DNA of 12,465 nucleotides from Palsa-739 sp036512155 (GCA_036512155.1 DATCBD010000086.1:1-12465); one strand, 5' to 3'. Counted from the stretch's first letter, positions 5,933 through 12,310 are shown. A program made the numbers and translations. The notes: generated by a model from the letters alone, not told the origin.

Positions 5933-6685
5933 ATGATTGTCCGGGAGCTGGAACTCGACCTCGACGCCTTCGAAGGGCCCTTCGACCTCCTGCTGACGCT
6001 CGTCTTGAAGGACGAGCTCGACCTGGTCGAACTGGACGTCGCCGCGATCGTTTTGGCGTTCCTGGAGCGGCTCTTCGAGCGCGACGAGCTCGACCTGGAC
6101 GCGTGCGGCGAGTTCCTCGTCCTCATCTCCGCGCTGCTCGAGTTGAAGGCGCGCGGGCTGTTCCCCGAAGAGGCGGCCGAGCTGGCCGAGCTGGAGCCGG
6201 AGCAGGCCGCCGAGGAGCTCGCGCGGCGCCTCGCGGAGTACCGGCGCATGAAGGAGGCGGCCGGCTGGCTGCGCGAGCGGCTCGAGGTCGAGGGCGACCG
6301 GTATTTCCGCATTGGGCCGGCGCCGTTGGCGCCGAGGGTCGAGCCGACGCTTGCGCCGCACGATCCTGCGCGGCTGGCGGCGGCTTTGCGGGTGTTGGCG
6401 ATTCCGCCGCCCGAGGTGTCGCTTGCGCACATGGCGCTGCGCTTCCCACCGGTGGTGCAGTTCCTCGAGCGGTTCCGCCTCGTCCTGAAGCGGCGCTCGC
6501 GGTTCGACTTCGACCAGGAGGTGGGGGAGCTGTCGCGGATCGAGCAGGCGGTCGCCTTCCTGGCGTTGCTCGAGTTGCGCCGCGAGGGAGAGATTTCGAT
6601 CGAGCAGGCGGCCCCGTTCGCCCCGATCAGGATTTCCCGTTCCGACGTAGAAAGAGAGGATTCATGGACGCTCCGCTCCGCCTGA
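5933..6685 (+). CDS. scpA: Segregation and condensation protein A (kleisin)
   Basis: ScpA is the kleisin subunit that bridges the SMC dimer and recruits ScpB, acting on the nucleoid in chromosome segregation. The product is 250 residues, typical for the family. The N-terminus shows the diagnostic FEGPFDLLLTLV (13-24), followed by VLAFLERLF and FLVLISALLELKARGLFPE (61-79), the SMC-neck binding region. A charged helical middle (about 80-125) leads to a linker rich in Pro/Ala (IGPAPLAPRVEP). The C-terminal winged helix (about 170-250), including LSRIEQAVAFLALLELRREG, would contact the SMC head. It overlaps scpB by 22 bases, so the two are translationally linked. ATG 5933 is the only start that preserves the family N-terminus; it lacks a ribosome binding site but has TAGGGT just upstream. 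Confidence 0.94.
   Translation: MIVRELELDLDAFEGPFDLLLTLVLKDELDLVELDVAAIVLAFLERLFERDELDLDACGEFLVLISALLELKARGLFPEEAAELAELEPEQAAEELARRLAEYRRMKEAAGWLRERLEVEGDRYFRIGPAPLAPRVEPTLAPHDPARLAAALRVLAIPPPEVSLAHMALRFPPVVQFLERFRLVLKRRSRFDFDQEVGELSRIEQAVAFLALLELRREGEISIEQAAPFAPIRISRSDVEREDSWTLRSA
6653..6660 (+). promoter_or_regulatory. Ribosome binding site of scpB inside scpA
   Basis: AGAGAGGA lies 3 bases before ATG 6664, inside the end of scpA, and supports this start for scpB. It fits re-initiation by ribosomes translating scpA. Confidence 0.6.
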
Positions 6686-7266
6686 TCGCCAGCAACCCGC
6701 TCGACCAGCTCGCCAGGACGGTCGAGGCGCTGCTCGTCGTCGCCTCCGCGCCGCTGACGGCGCAGGAGCTCGCCGAGGCGGCGGCTGACGATCCGGAGCG
6801 CGTCGAGGCGGCGCTCGGGCTCGTGGGCGAGCGCTACCGCGAGGGGCGCAGCGGAATCGTGCTGGAGCACGTCGCCGGCGGCTGGGCCTTCCGTGCGTCG
6901 CGGGAGGCGGCCGAGGCATGTGCGCGGCTGATCGAGAAGCCGGCGCAGCGGAACCTGTCGCAGGCGGCGCTGGAGACGTTGGCGATCGTCGCGTACCTCG
7001 GGCCGTGCACGCGGCCGGACGTGACGCGCATCCGCGGCGTCGCGGCCGATTCCGCGGTGGCGAGTCTGCTGGAGCGTGGGCTGATCTCGGAGGCCGGGCG
7101 AGATGAAGAAGCCGGCGGCGCGATCAGGTACCGCACGACGCCGTTGTTCGAGCGCGTGTTCGGGCTCGAGAGCCTCTCGGAGCTCCCGCGCCTCGACGAC
7201 CTCGGCGCAGGCGTGGACGAGATCCGCGACCGGCTCCACGCGGTCGCCGAAAAACGCACTGCCTAG
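6664..7266 (+). CDS. scpB: Segregation and condensation protein B
   Basis: ScpB forms a dimer of tandem winged-helix proteins that binds ScpA and completes the SMC-ScpAB condensin. The product is 200 residues, within the usual range. The first winged helix covers LARTVEALLVVASAPLTAQE (16-35) through the GGWAFRAS strand. The second includes the strongly conserved LSQAALETLAIVAYLGP, then TRPDVTRIRGVAADSAVASL and LLERGLISEAGR. The strand YRTTPLFERVFGL, the hallmark of the family end, is followed by a short charged helix. The start at 6664 follows a good ribosome binding site and overlaps scpA by 22 bases; the same frame stays open far upstream, but that part is a shadow of lgt and scpA. The stop lies 37 bases before that of the convergent DUF3054 gene, with a strong hairpin between. 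Confidence 0.94.
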   Translation: MDAPLRLIASNPLDQLARTVEALLVVASAPLTAQELAEAAADDPERVEAALGLVGERYREGRSGIVLEHVAGGWAFRASREAAEACARLIEKPAQRNLSQAALETLAIVAYLGPCTRPDVTRIRGVAADSAVASLLERGLISEAGRDEEAGGAIRYRTTPLFERVFGLESLSELPRLDDLGAGVDEIRDRLHAVAEKRTA

Positions 7267-7277
7267 GGAGACACGAC

Positions 7278-7292
7278 CGGTACCAGGTACCG
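7278..7292. terminator. Small hairpin after scpB
   Basis: CGGTAC (7278-7283) and GTACCG (7287-7292) form a perfect 6-bp stem with a 3-base loop. It shares its last three bases with the larger hairpin just downstream, so the two would compete. It may assist termination or switch with the larger fold; there is no U-tract. Confidence 0.3.
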
Positions 7293-7320
7293 ATACGGAG
7301 GCGTCACGGCCTCCGTACGG
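7290..7320. terminator. Bidirectional terminator-like hairpin between scpB and the DUF3054 gene
   Basis: TACGGAGGC (7294-7302) pairs perfectly with GCCTCCGTA (7309-7317) around a 6-base loop, and CCG/CGG extend the stem by 3 bp past one bulged A (7293). The 12-bp GC-rich stem has no U-tract. It lies between convergent genes and includes the final codons of the DUF3054 gene; that gene's TGA stop (7306-7304) spans the left arm-loop boundary region and falls mostly in the loop. Termination in both directions is inferred from position. Confidence 0.55.
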
Positions 7321-7639
7321 CGACGCGATACAGGCCACGTTCCACGAGGACAAACAACGCGGTGAATGCGAGGGCGACGCCCCAGAAGTCGTACGCGACG
7401 TGGCCGACAAGGACGGCGCGCACGAGGACGCCGGCCGAGACCCCGACGAGCCATGTCGCCGCGAGTCGCGACCGACCGCCCCGCACGTAGAGCCGCAAAA
7501 CGAGCGCCACCGCGAACCAGCCTCCGAGGATGCACAGGAGATCGCGGACGAACGCGCCCGCCGACGCGCCGTGCGTCAGCACGCCGACGACGACGAAGAC
7601 GAGCAGCGCGGCAGCGTCCCACGCTGCGGCCTTCTTCAC
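7304..7639 (-). CDS. DUF3054 family integral membrane protein
   Basis: The 111-residue product has about four hydrophobic segments (near 9-22, 33-50, 58-78 and 84-103) and little else. The pattern of a WDAAALLVFVVVGVLTHG start, a GGWF helix, GVLVRAV in the third segment and a final AFTALFVL helix matches DUF3054, an uncharacterised membrane family common in actinobacteria and haloarchaea, as I recall it. Translation begins at GTG 7639, whose last two bases form the start of the GYD gene's TGA, a 4-base GTGA overlap that implies coupled translation. Upstream in-frame sequence is an arginine-rich shadow of the GYD gene. Basic residues at the C-terminus (YRVAVRRP) suggest a cytoplasmic end. No function is known; pairing with GYD is the only context clue. 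Confidence 0.82.
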   Translation of the reverse strand: MKKAAAWDAAALLVFVVVGVLTHGASAGAFVRDLLCILGGWFAVALVLRLYVRGGRSRLAATWLVGVSAGVLVRAVLVGHVAYDFWGVALAFTALFVLVERGLYRVAVRRP

Positions 7640-7926
7640 AGCTTGCGGATGATCTCTTCGGCCTCTTCGCGCGTGAACGCGCGTAGCGTCTCCGTGTCCT
7701 CGCCGCCGCCGGCGCCGAGCTTCGTCACGATCTCGAGGGCGGTCTCGTCGTCGGGCGCCTCGAAGACCTCGACGACGTCGTAGCGGCCGAGCGTCACCCA
7801 GACGCCGACGAGCTTTCCGCCGGACTCCTCGATGAGCCGCTCGCCGTCCTCCACCCGGTCGCGCCAGGCCGGAAGACCGGCCCTGCCGGCCGTCGTCCAC
7901 CGCATGAGCGAGATGTAGTGCGGCAC
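7636..7926 (-). CDS. GYD domain protein
   Basis: The product has 96 residues and matches the GYD family of small soluble proteins thought to adopt a dimeric alpha/beta (ferredoxin-like) fold. MPHYISLMRWT is the usual first strand. The helix GLPAWRDRVEDGERLIEESG, the strand KLVGVWVTLGRYDVVEVFEA (the family-naming GRYD motif near 47-50) and the helix DDETALEIVTKLGAGG follow. The end (TLRAFTREEAEEIIRKL) is also typical. Its role is unknown; relatives are described only as GYD proteins. GTG 7926 is chosen over the internal ATG at 7905 because it keeps the first strand. The gene is divergent from the pseudouridine synthase gene across 23 bp, and its stop overlaps the DUF3054 start by 4 bases. No ribosome binding site is visible. 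Confidence 0.87.
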   Translation of the reverse strand: MPHYISLMRWTTAGRAGLPAWRDRVEDGERLIEESGGKLVGVWVTLGRYDVVEVFEAPDDETALEIVTKLGAGGGEDTETLRAFTREEAEEIIRKL

Positions 7927-7935
7927 GAGGCTGCG

Positions 7936-7941
7936 TATCTT
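7936..7941 (+). promoter_or_regulatory. Putative -10 element for the pseudouridine synthase gene
   Basis: TATCTT is a good TANNNT match 8 bases before GTG 7950, in a 23-bp gap shared with the divergent GYD gene. No Shine-Dalgarno sequence is present, which fits a leaderless or near-leaderless mRNA. Confidence 0.45.
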
Positions 7942-7949
7942 CTCAGTCC

Positions 7950-8633
7950 GTGCGTCTCAACGCGTATCTCGCCCGAGCAGGAGTCGCCTCGCGCCGCGGC
8001 GCCGACGAGCTGATCAAGGCCGGCCGCGTCACCGTCAACGGCGAGCCCGGCCAGCTGAATACGTTCGTCCAGTCGCGCGACCGCGTCGCCGTGGACGGAG
8101 CGCTCGTCGCCCTGCAGAAGCTCACCTACCTCCTCCTCAACAAGCCCGCCGGCGTCGTCACGACCGCGCACGACCCGCAGGGCCGCCCGACCGTCGTCGA
8201 GCTCGTCCCCGCGGAGCCGCGCGTCGTCCCGGTCGGCCGCCTCGACGCAGACACCACCGGCGCGCTCCTCCTCACGAACGACGGCCAGCTCGCCCACCGG
8301 CTCGCCCACCCGCGCTACGGCATCGAGAAGACGTACGTGGCCGAGGTCGACGGGGAGCCGACGGACGCGACCCTGCGCGCGCTCGCCGACGGCGTCGAGC
8401 TCGACGACGGCCGCACGGCACCTGCGCGCGTGCGTCGCCTCGCACCCAACGAGATCGAGCTCGTCATCCACGAAGGACGCAATCGACAGGTGCGCCGCAT
8501 GCTCGAATCGGCCGGCCATCCGGCGACGCGCCTGCATCGCAGCGCATACGCGGGACTGACGCTCGAAGGACTCGAACCGGGCGCGTGGCGCGCGCTCGAG
8601 CTCGCAGAAGTCGAGCTCTTGAAGACCTCGTAA
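7950..8633 (+). CDS. rluB: 16S/23S rRNA pseudouridine synthase, RsuA/RluB type
   Basis: The 227-residue enzyme converts a specific rRNA uridine to pseudouridine. An N-terminal S4 RNA-binding domain (MRLNAYLARAGVASRR through INGEPG-like VTVNGEPG, 1-60) is followed by the catalytic domain. This begins with YLLLNKPAGVVTTAHDPQ and contains GRLDADTTGALLLTNDG (96-112), whose Asp99 is the expected catalytic residue. KTYVAEVDGEP and the ending EGRNRQVRRMLESAGHP are also typical. The length fits the short form without extra tails. RluB and RsuA cannot be separated with certainty by eye; rluB is preferred because it commonly follows scpA-scpB in Gram-positive bacteria. Here two minus-strand genes intervene. 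The GTG start has a TATCTT 8 bases upstream and no ribosome binding site. Confidence 0.93.
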   Translation: MRLNAYLARAGVASRRGADELIKAGRVTVNGEPGQLNTFVQSRDRVAVDGALVALQKLTYLLLNKPAGVVTTAHDPQGRPTVVELVPAEPRVVPVGRLDADTTGALLLTNDGQLAHRLAHPRYGIEKTYVAEVDGEPTDATLRALADGVELDDGRTAPARVRRLAPNEIELVIHEGRNRQVRRMLESAGHPATRLHRSAYAGLTLEGLEPGAWRALELAEVELLKTS

Positions 8634-8659
8634 CAGCCTTGTGACAGGCCTAGTTTGCG

Positions 8660-8674
8660 CCCCCCGATGAGGGG
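8660..8674 (+). terminator. Weak hairpin after the pseudouridine synthase gene
   Basis: A run of C (8660-8665) can pair with GGGG (8671-8674) around GATGA, a 4-bp stem. It lies 26 bases after the stop codon. It is short and lacks a U-tract, so a role as terminator is uncertain. The rest of the 82-bp gap holds a TTGTGACA-like sequence (8639-8646) and TAGCTT (8675-8680), possible promoter parts for the next gene. Confidence 0.25.
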
Positions 8675-8704
8675 TAGCTTCGCCTCGTCGTCAGTTCCCA
8701 CGTG

Positions 8705-8715
8705 AAGGGGGAGGA
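8705..8715 (+). promoter_or_regulatory. Purine-rich ribosome binding site of the phosphatase-like gene
   Basis: The 11-base purine run AAGGGGGAGGA ends directly at ATG 8716. AAGGGG gives a normal spacing of 5 bases, while GGAGG would be too close. Together with the leader it marks this gene as conventionally translated. Confidence 0.6.
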
Positions 8716-11082
8716 ATGAGCAAAAGGGCTCGCAGAGCCGCACTTGCGGCTGCAGTTCTGGCCGCGGTCGGTGCGGCATCCGCATTCGCCGCAACGAGCG
8801 GCCCGTCGTCGGCGTCCGCAGCGTCGACGCCGTCCGGGTGCCATCTCGCAAACGGCATCCAACACGTGATCGAGGTCACGTTCGACAACGTCCACTACAA
8901 CCGCGACAACCCGAACGTGTTGTCCGACCTCGAGCAGATGCCGGCGCTCACGAACTTCATCACGAGCAACGGCACGCTGCTCTCGAACAACCACACGCCG
9001 ATGATCGGCCACACGGCCGACGACATCATCACGAACCTTTCCGGCCTCTACGGCGACCGCCAGGGCCAAGGTCTCACCAACTCGTACGAGACGTACACCT
9101 CGAACGGGACCGTGACGTCGAAGTCGTCGTTCGCTTACTGGACGAGCACCTACGGCGTCGACCAGTTCCCGAACCAGCCGTACTCCGCGAAGGTCCCCGC
9201 GGCCGGCTCGCCGCCTTCGACGCCCCCGGCGCCGTGGGTTCCGTTCACGCGGGCGGGTTGCGACGTCGGCGGCGTCTCCACCGCGAACATCGAGCTGGAG
9301 AACGTCAACCCCGACATCGCGAACTTCTTCGGGGCGAACTCGCCCGAGGAGGCGCAGCTCAACGCGGATCCCGACTCGTTCAAGGATCAAGAGGTCGCGG
9401 ATTACGTCGGCCTCGGCGTCCATTGCGCGCAGGGCAGCTCGTTCTGCTCGACGGATTCGCGGCCGGTGACGGACGCGCTCCCGGACGAGCCGGGCGGCTA
9501 CAACGGCTTCGACGCCGTCTTCGGCCACAAGTACCTGCAGCCGCAGCTCAAGGGTGCGGCGAACGCCGCGGGCGGCATGCGTGACGTCGGCGGCAACGCG
9601 TACCAGGTGTACGACTCGGCCGGGAATCTCGTCGACCTGAACGGCAAGGAGATCGACGGAGCGTTCCTGCCGGCCGGAGACGCAGGGTTCCCGGGCTTCG
9701 GCGGCATCTCCGCTGCGCAGTCGCTCGCCTACGTCGCTGACATGCAGGAAACCGGCGTTCCGGTGACATACGCCTACATCTCCGACGCGCACGAGAAGAA
9801 GTCGGGCCAATCCGGCTGCTCGAACGGCGGCACGGCGCAGGGCCCCGGCGACAGCTGCTACCAGCAGACGCTCGCAAACTACAACGCCGCGTTCGCGACG
9901 TTCTTCAAGCGGCTCGCCGACGACGGGATCACGTCGAAGAACACGCTGTTCGTGTTCGCGGCGGACGAAGGCGATCACTTCGCCGGCGCGAACGTCAACC
10001 GCTCGGTGACTCCGAACTGCACCGGCACGCCCGACACGACCGGCTACAGCTGCAGCTATCCCGCCGGCTCGATCGGCGAGCAGCAGGTGTCGATCCACGG
10101 GCTCCTCGCGTCGCAACAGGGCAACTCGACGCCGTTCTACAACGAGCCGCAGGGGAACGCGGTGTTCATCACCGGCAACCCGGGCCCCACGACCGATACG
10201 ACGCGGAGCCTCGAACGGGCCTTCCTCTCGGCGACCTCGAACGACACCTACGACAACAGGACGGAGACGGTGGCTGCGTACGCGGCCGACCCTGTCGTGG
10301 AGCAGTTGCTGCACTTCGTGAACGCGGATCCGAACAGGACGCCGTCGTTCACCGTGTTCCCGAGGCCGGACTTCTACCTGTCGACCGGCACGGGTGACCC
10401 GACGTCGAATCCGAAGACGCCGAACTGCCCGACCTCGACGCCGGCAACGGCGGCGGCGAACTGCGTGATCATCAACAACGGGTTCGCGTGGGATCACGGG
10501 TACTACGCGCCCGAGATCAACAACACGTGGCTTGGCCTCGTCGGTCCCGGCGTCGCCAACAAGGGCGTCGACGGGTTCACCGCCGGTGAAGGCCCGAGCT
10601 CGCAGGACGGCTCCAACTCGAACCCGCAGCCGGACACTTCGCTTGCGAACCCGGGCACGTGGGCCGATCACACGGACATCCGGCCGACGATCCTGGCTCT
10701 CACCGGGCTGAAGGACGACTACATCGACGACGGCCGCGTCCTCGTCGAGGACCTGACGAACGCGCCGGACAAGAGCGGACAGCCGAAGTTCGATGACCTC
10801 GCGAAGTGCTACAAGCAGCTCAACTCCAGCGTCGGTGAGTTCGGCACGGACATGCTCCTCGCCGACACCGCCGCGTTGAAGACGGGCTCGAGCAGTGGCG
10901 ACTCGACCTACACCCGAGTCAACGGTGAGATCAAGCTGCTCGGCACTGTTCGCGACGCACTGGCGACGAAGATCAAGAACGACCTCTTCGCCGCCGAGTT
11001 CGACAACAGGCCGATCCCCGGCGACGTCGAGCTGAAGGCGTGCCAGGCCACCCTGGCCGCGGCGGCTCTGCTCGCTCGGTAG
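8716..11082 (+). CDS. Secreted alkaline-phosphatase-superfamily protein
   Basis: This 788-residue protein has a signal peptide (basic MSKRARR, Ala-rich core, likely cleavage near AFA-A, 24-26) and acts outside the cell. Motifs fit the alkaline phosphatase/sulfatase/NPP superfamily of metal-dependent hydrolases. TFDN (Asp57) can be the first metal ligand, and NHTPMIGHTADDI (92-104) holds candidate nucleophile threonines. ISDAHE (356-360), AADEGDHF (415-422), WDHG (592-595) and ADHTDIRPTILALTG (650-664) supply further Asp/His ligands. The last is the classic superfamily end, where Thr-Asp precedes a PTxLALTGL helix. In the segment GLYGDRQGQ (110-118) the His common in GLYPDRHG-type motifs is Gln. 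About 105 C-terminal residues beyond the core (684-788) look helical. Substrate (phosphomonoester, diester, nucleotide or sulfate) cannot be assigned. The stop is 5 bases from that of the convergent trpS, with the likely terminator inside trpS. Confidence 0.82.
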   Translation: MSKRARRAALAAAVLAAVGAASAFAATSGPSSASAASTPSGCHLANGIQHVIEVTFDNVHYNRDNPNVLSDLEQMPALTNFITSNGTLLSNNHTPMIGHTADDIITNLSGLYGDRQGQGLTNSYETYTSNGTVTSKSSFAYWTSTYGVDQFPNQPYSAKVPAAGSPPSTPPAPWVPFTRAGCDVGGVSTANIELENVNPDIANFFGANSPEEAQLNADPDSFKDQEVADYVGLGVHCAQGSSFCSTDSRPVTDALPDEPGGYNGFDAVFGHKYLQPQLKGAANAAGGMRDVGGNAYQVYDSAGNLVDLNGKEIDGAFLPAGDAGFPGFGGISAAQSLAYVADMQETGVPVTYAYISDAHEKKSGQSGCSNGGTAQGPGDSCYQQTLANYNAAFATFFKRLADDGITSKNTLFVFAADEGDHFAGANVNRSVTPNCTGTPDTTGYSCSYPAGSIGEQQVSIHGLLASQQGNSTPFYNEPQGNAVFITGNPGPTTDTTRSLERAFLSATSNDTYDNRTETVAAYAADPVVEQLLHFVNADPNRTPSFTVFPRPDFYLSTGTGDPTSNPKTPNCPTSTPATAAANCVIINNGFAWDHGYYAPEINNTWLGLVGPGVANKGVDGFTAGEGPSSQDGSNSNPQPDTSLANPGTWADHTDIRPTILALTGLKDDYIDDGRVLVEDLTNAPDKSGQPKFDDLAKCYKQLNSSVGEFGTDMLLADTAALKTGSSSGDSTYTRVNGEIKLLGTVRDALATKIKNDLFAAEFDNRPIPGDVELKACQATLAAAALLAR

Positions 11083-11087
11083 ACCGA

Positions 11088-12125
11088 CTACAAGCCACGG
11101 GGGCGGGCCGCTCCAAAAAAGCGGCCCGCCTCCGGCTTCGCGAAGCCCATGCGCTCGTACATCTGTTCCAGCGTCGGCTCGCTCGCCCGGCGGGCCTTGT
11201 CGGCTCCGACCGCAAGCAGGTGCTGCAGCGCGCGCTCGTCCGCGCGGAGTTGCTTGAAGCGCTCCTGGATCGGCGTCAGCAACTCGACCACCGACTCGCC
11301 GACCGCTTCTTTCAGGTCGCCGTAGCCGGCGTTCTCGAACCGCTTCGCGAGCGCGTCGATCGGCTCGCCGGTGGCGACGCTCATGATCTCCAGCAGGTTC
11401 GACACGCCGGGCTTCTCCGCCGGGTCGTAGCGAACCTCGCGCCCAGAGTCGGTCACCGCCGACTTGAACTTCTTCCGGATCGCGTCCGGCGGGTCGTTCA
11501 TGTAGATCGCGCCCTGCTCGCTCGAGAGCGTCGTCGACATCTTGCTCGTCGGATCCTGGAGATCCATGATCCGGCCGCCGACCGACGGGAACTGCCCGTC
11601 CGGCACGCGGAACGTCTCGCCGTAGCGGAAGTTGAAGCGCTCGGCGATGTCGCGCGCGAGCTCGAGGTGCTGGCGCTGGTCGTCACCGATCGGGACGAGG
11701 TCGGTCTGGTACAGCAGGATGTCGCCCGCCATCAGCACCGGATACGTGAACAGGCCGGCAGAGACGAAGTCGTGTCGGTCGGATTTTTCCTTGAACTGCG
11801 TCATGCGGCCCAACTGGCCGTAGCTCGCGACAGCCGACAGCAGCCACGCCGCCTCGGCGTGCGCGGTCACGTGGCTCTGGCAGAAGACCGTCGAGCGCTC
11901 TGCGTCGAGACCGCTCGCGAAGAGCAACGCCGCCAGGTCGAGCGTCGAGCTGCGCAGGTCGCCCGGGTCGTACTCGACGGTGATCGAATGGAGGTCGACG
12001 ATGCAGAAGAACGCGTCGCCCGCCTCCTGCGTCTGGACGTACTGCCGGAAGCCGCCGCTGTAGTTGCCCAGGGTCTTACGGCCCGTGGGCTGGATACCGG
12101 AGAAGACGCGGGGCTTGTCGGCCAT
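11088..12125 (-). CDS. trpS: Tryptophanyl-tRNA synthetase
   Basis: TrpS charges tRNA-Trp with tryptophan and is a class I aminoacyl-tRNA synthetase. The 345-residue product has the usual length. The HIGH-type signature is PTGRKTLGNYSGG (13-25), and the KMSKS loop reads KMSTT (195-199). MAGDILLYQTDLVPIGDDQR (132-151) and HLELARDIAERFN (153-165) are further family landmarks. The ATG at 12125 matches the normal N-terminus (MADKPRVFSGIQPTG); the frame is open 70 codons further, but that part translates the palindromic intergenic repeat. The last 14 or so residues (EAGRFFGAARPRGL), beyond the usual MGFAKP end, are encoded by a terminator-like hairpin. A -10-like CAGAAT sits 8 bases upstream and no ribosome binding site is seen. 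The gene diverges from a DAHP synthase gene. Confidence 0.96.
   Translation of the reverse strand: MADKPRVFSGIQPTGRKTLGNYSGGFRQYVQTQEAGDAFFCIVDLHSITVEYDPGDLRSSTLDLAALLFASGLDAERSTVFCQSHVTAHAEAAWLLSAVASYGQLGRMTQFKEKSDRHDFVSAGLFTYPVLMAGDILLYQTDLVPIGDDQRQHLELARDIAERFNFRYGETFRVPDGQFPSVGGRIMDLQDPTSKMSTTLSSEQGAIYMNDPPDAIRKKFKSAVTDSGREVRYDPAEKPGVSNLLEIMSVATGEPIDALAKRFENAGYGDLKEAVGESVVELLTPIQERFKQLRADERALQHLLAVGADKARRASEPTLEQMYERMGFAKPEAGRFFGAARPRGL
11102..11130. terminator. Strong terminator-like hairpin inside the trpS 3' end
   Basis: GGCGGGCCGCT (11102-11112) pairs perfectly with AGCGGCCCGCC (11120-11130), an 11-bp GC-rich stem with loop CCAAAAA. It lies 19 bases after the stop of the plus-strand phosphatase-like gene and probably ends its transcript. 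On the minus strand the A-run reads as two TTT codons, rare in such GC-rich DNA, giving Phe336-Phe337 of TrpS. No U-tract follows the stem in either direction. Confidence 0.7.
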
Positions 12126-12133
12126 GGAGGGTG

Positions 12134-12139
12134 ATTCTG
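12134..12139 (-). promoter_or_regulatory. Putative -10 element for trpS
   Basis: On the minus strand CAGAAT, within GGCAGAAT (12141-12134), lies 8 bases before ATG 12125, the same element and spacing as at lgt. An alternative is TAAGGC just upstream, which overlaps the arm of the large palindrome. No Shine-Dalgarno sequence is present. Confidence 0.4.
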
Positions 12140-12140
12140 C

Positions 12141-12308
12141 CTTAGAGCCCGAACTGGGGTGAAGCTCGTCGTCTGGCCGCGCTGAGCGGCGCGATGCTGC
12201 GTCCTCAGTCGCGCCGATAGCGACAGCTATCGGCGCTCCCTGCGTCCTTGCCTCGCACTCGCCCATCGCACCCAGACGACGAGCTTCACCCCAGTCCGGG
12301 CCTCTAAG
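12141..12308. repeat. 168-bp nearly concentric palindrome between trpS and the DAHP synthase gene
   Basis: The outer arms are 12141-12176 and 12272-12308. The second is the reverse complement of the first except for one mismatch (base 12152) and one extra base; 24 bp (12153-12176 with 12272-12295) match without a break. The arms are centred at about 12224.5 and the inner hairpin (12211-12236) at 12223.5. The sequence between is only partly symmetric. The ends CTTA and TAAG contain TA dinucleotides, compatible with, but not proof of, a TA target duplication as in IS630/mariner-type MITEs. The arms end 15 and 8 bases from the two start codons, so they form the promoter-proximal DNA of both divergent genes. 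The region has no convincing coding potential. It occupies most of the 191-bp gap. Confidence 0.85.
12211..12236. repeat. Perfect inverted repeat at the centre of the palindrome
   Basis: GCGCCGATAGC (12211-12221) and GCTATCGGCGC (12226-12236) form an 11-bp perfect stem around the 4-base loop GACA. It could form a cruciform in DNA or a stable RNA hairpin if transcribed. It sits far from either gene end, so a terminator role is unlikely. Confidence 0.75.
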
Positions 12309-12310
12309 CT
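12305..12310 (+). promoter_or_regulatory. Putative -10 element for the DAHP synthase gene
   Basis: TAAGCT is a TANNNT match 6 bases before ATG 12317, ideal for a leaderless transcript. Its first four bases belong to the right arm of the palindrome, so the repeat itself supplies part of the promoter. Confidence 0.45.

Noticed and set aside
6538..6612. Short direct repeat GATCGAGCAGGCGG in scpA (near 6539 and 6599)
   Set aside because: It encodes IEQA twice in helical protein and follows from biased codon use; nothing else is duplicated around it.
4779..7410. Long minus-strand open frames opposite lgt, scpA and scpB
   Set aside because: Low-complexity Arg/Asp/Ser/Pro composition typical of antisense frames in GC-rich DNA; all three plus-strand genes are conserved families.
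8650..10671. Long minus-strand open frame of 673 codons opposite the phosphatase-like gene
   Set aside because: It is very rich in Arg and Val, has no recognisable domain, and mirrors the codon pattern of the plus-strand gene, which has clear motifs, a signal peptide and a ribosome binding site.
11040..12134. Plus-strand open frame of 364 codons opposite trpS
   Set aside because: It is Arg/Leu-rich with no domain; the minus-strand TrpS is unmistakable.
12141..12308. CRISPR or tRNA-like interpretation of the structured gap
   Set aside because: There are no direct repeats with regular spacers and no cloverleaf or CCA end; the symmetry is inverted, not tandem.
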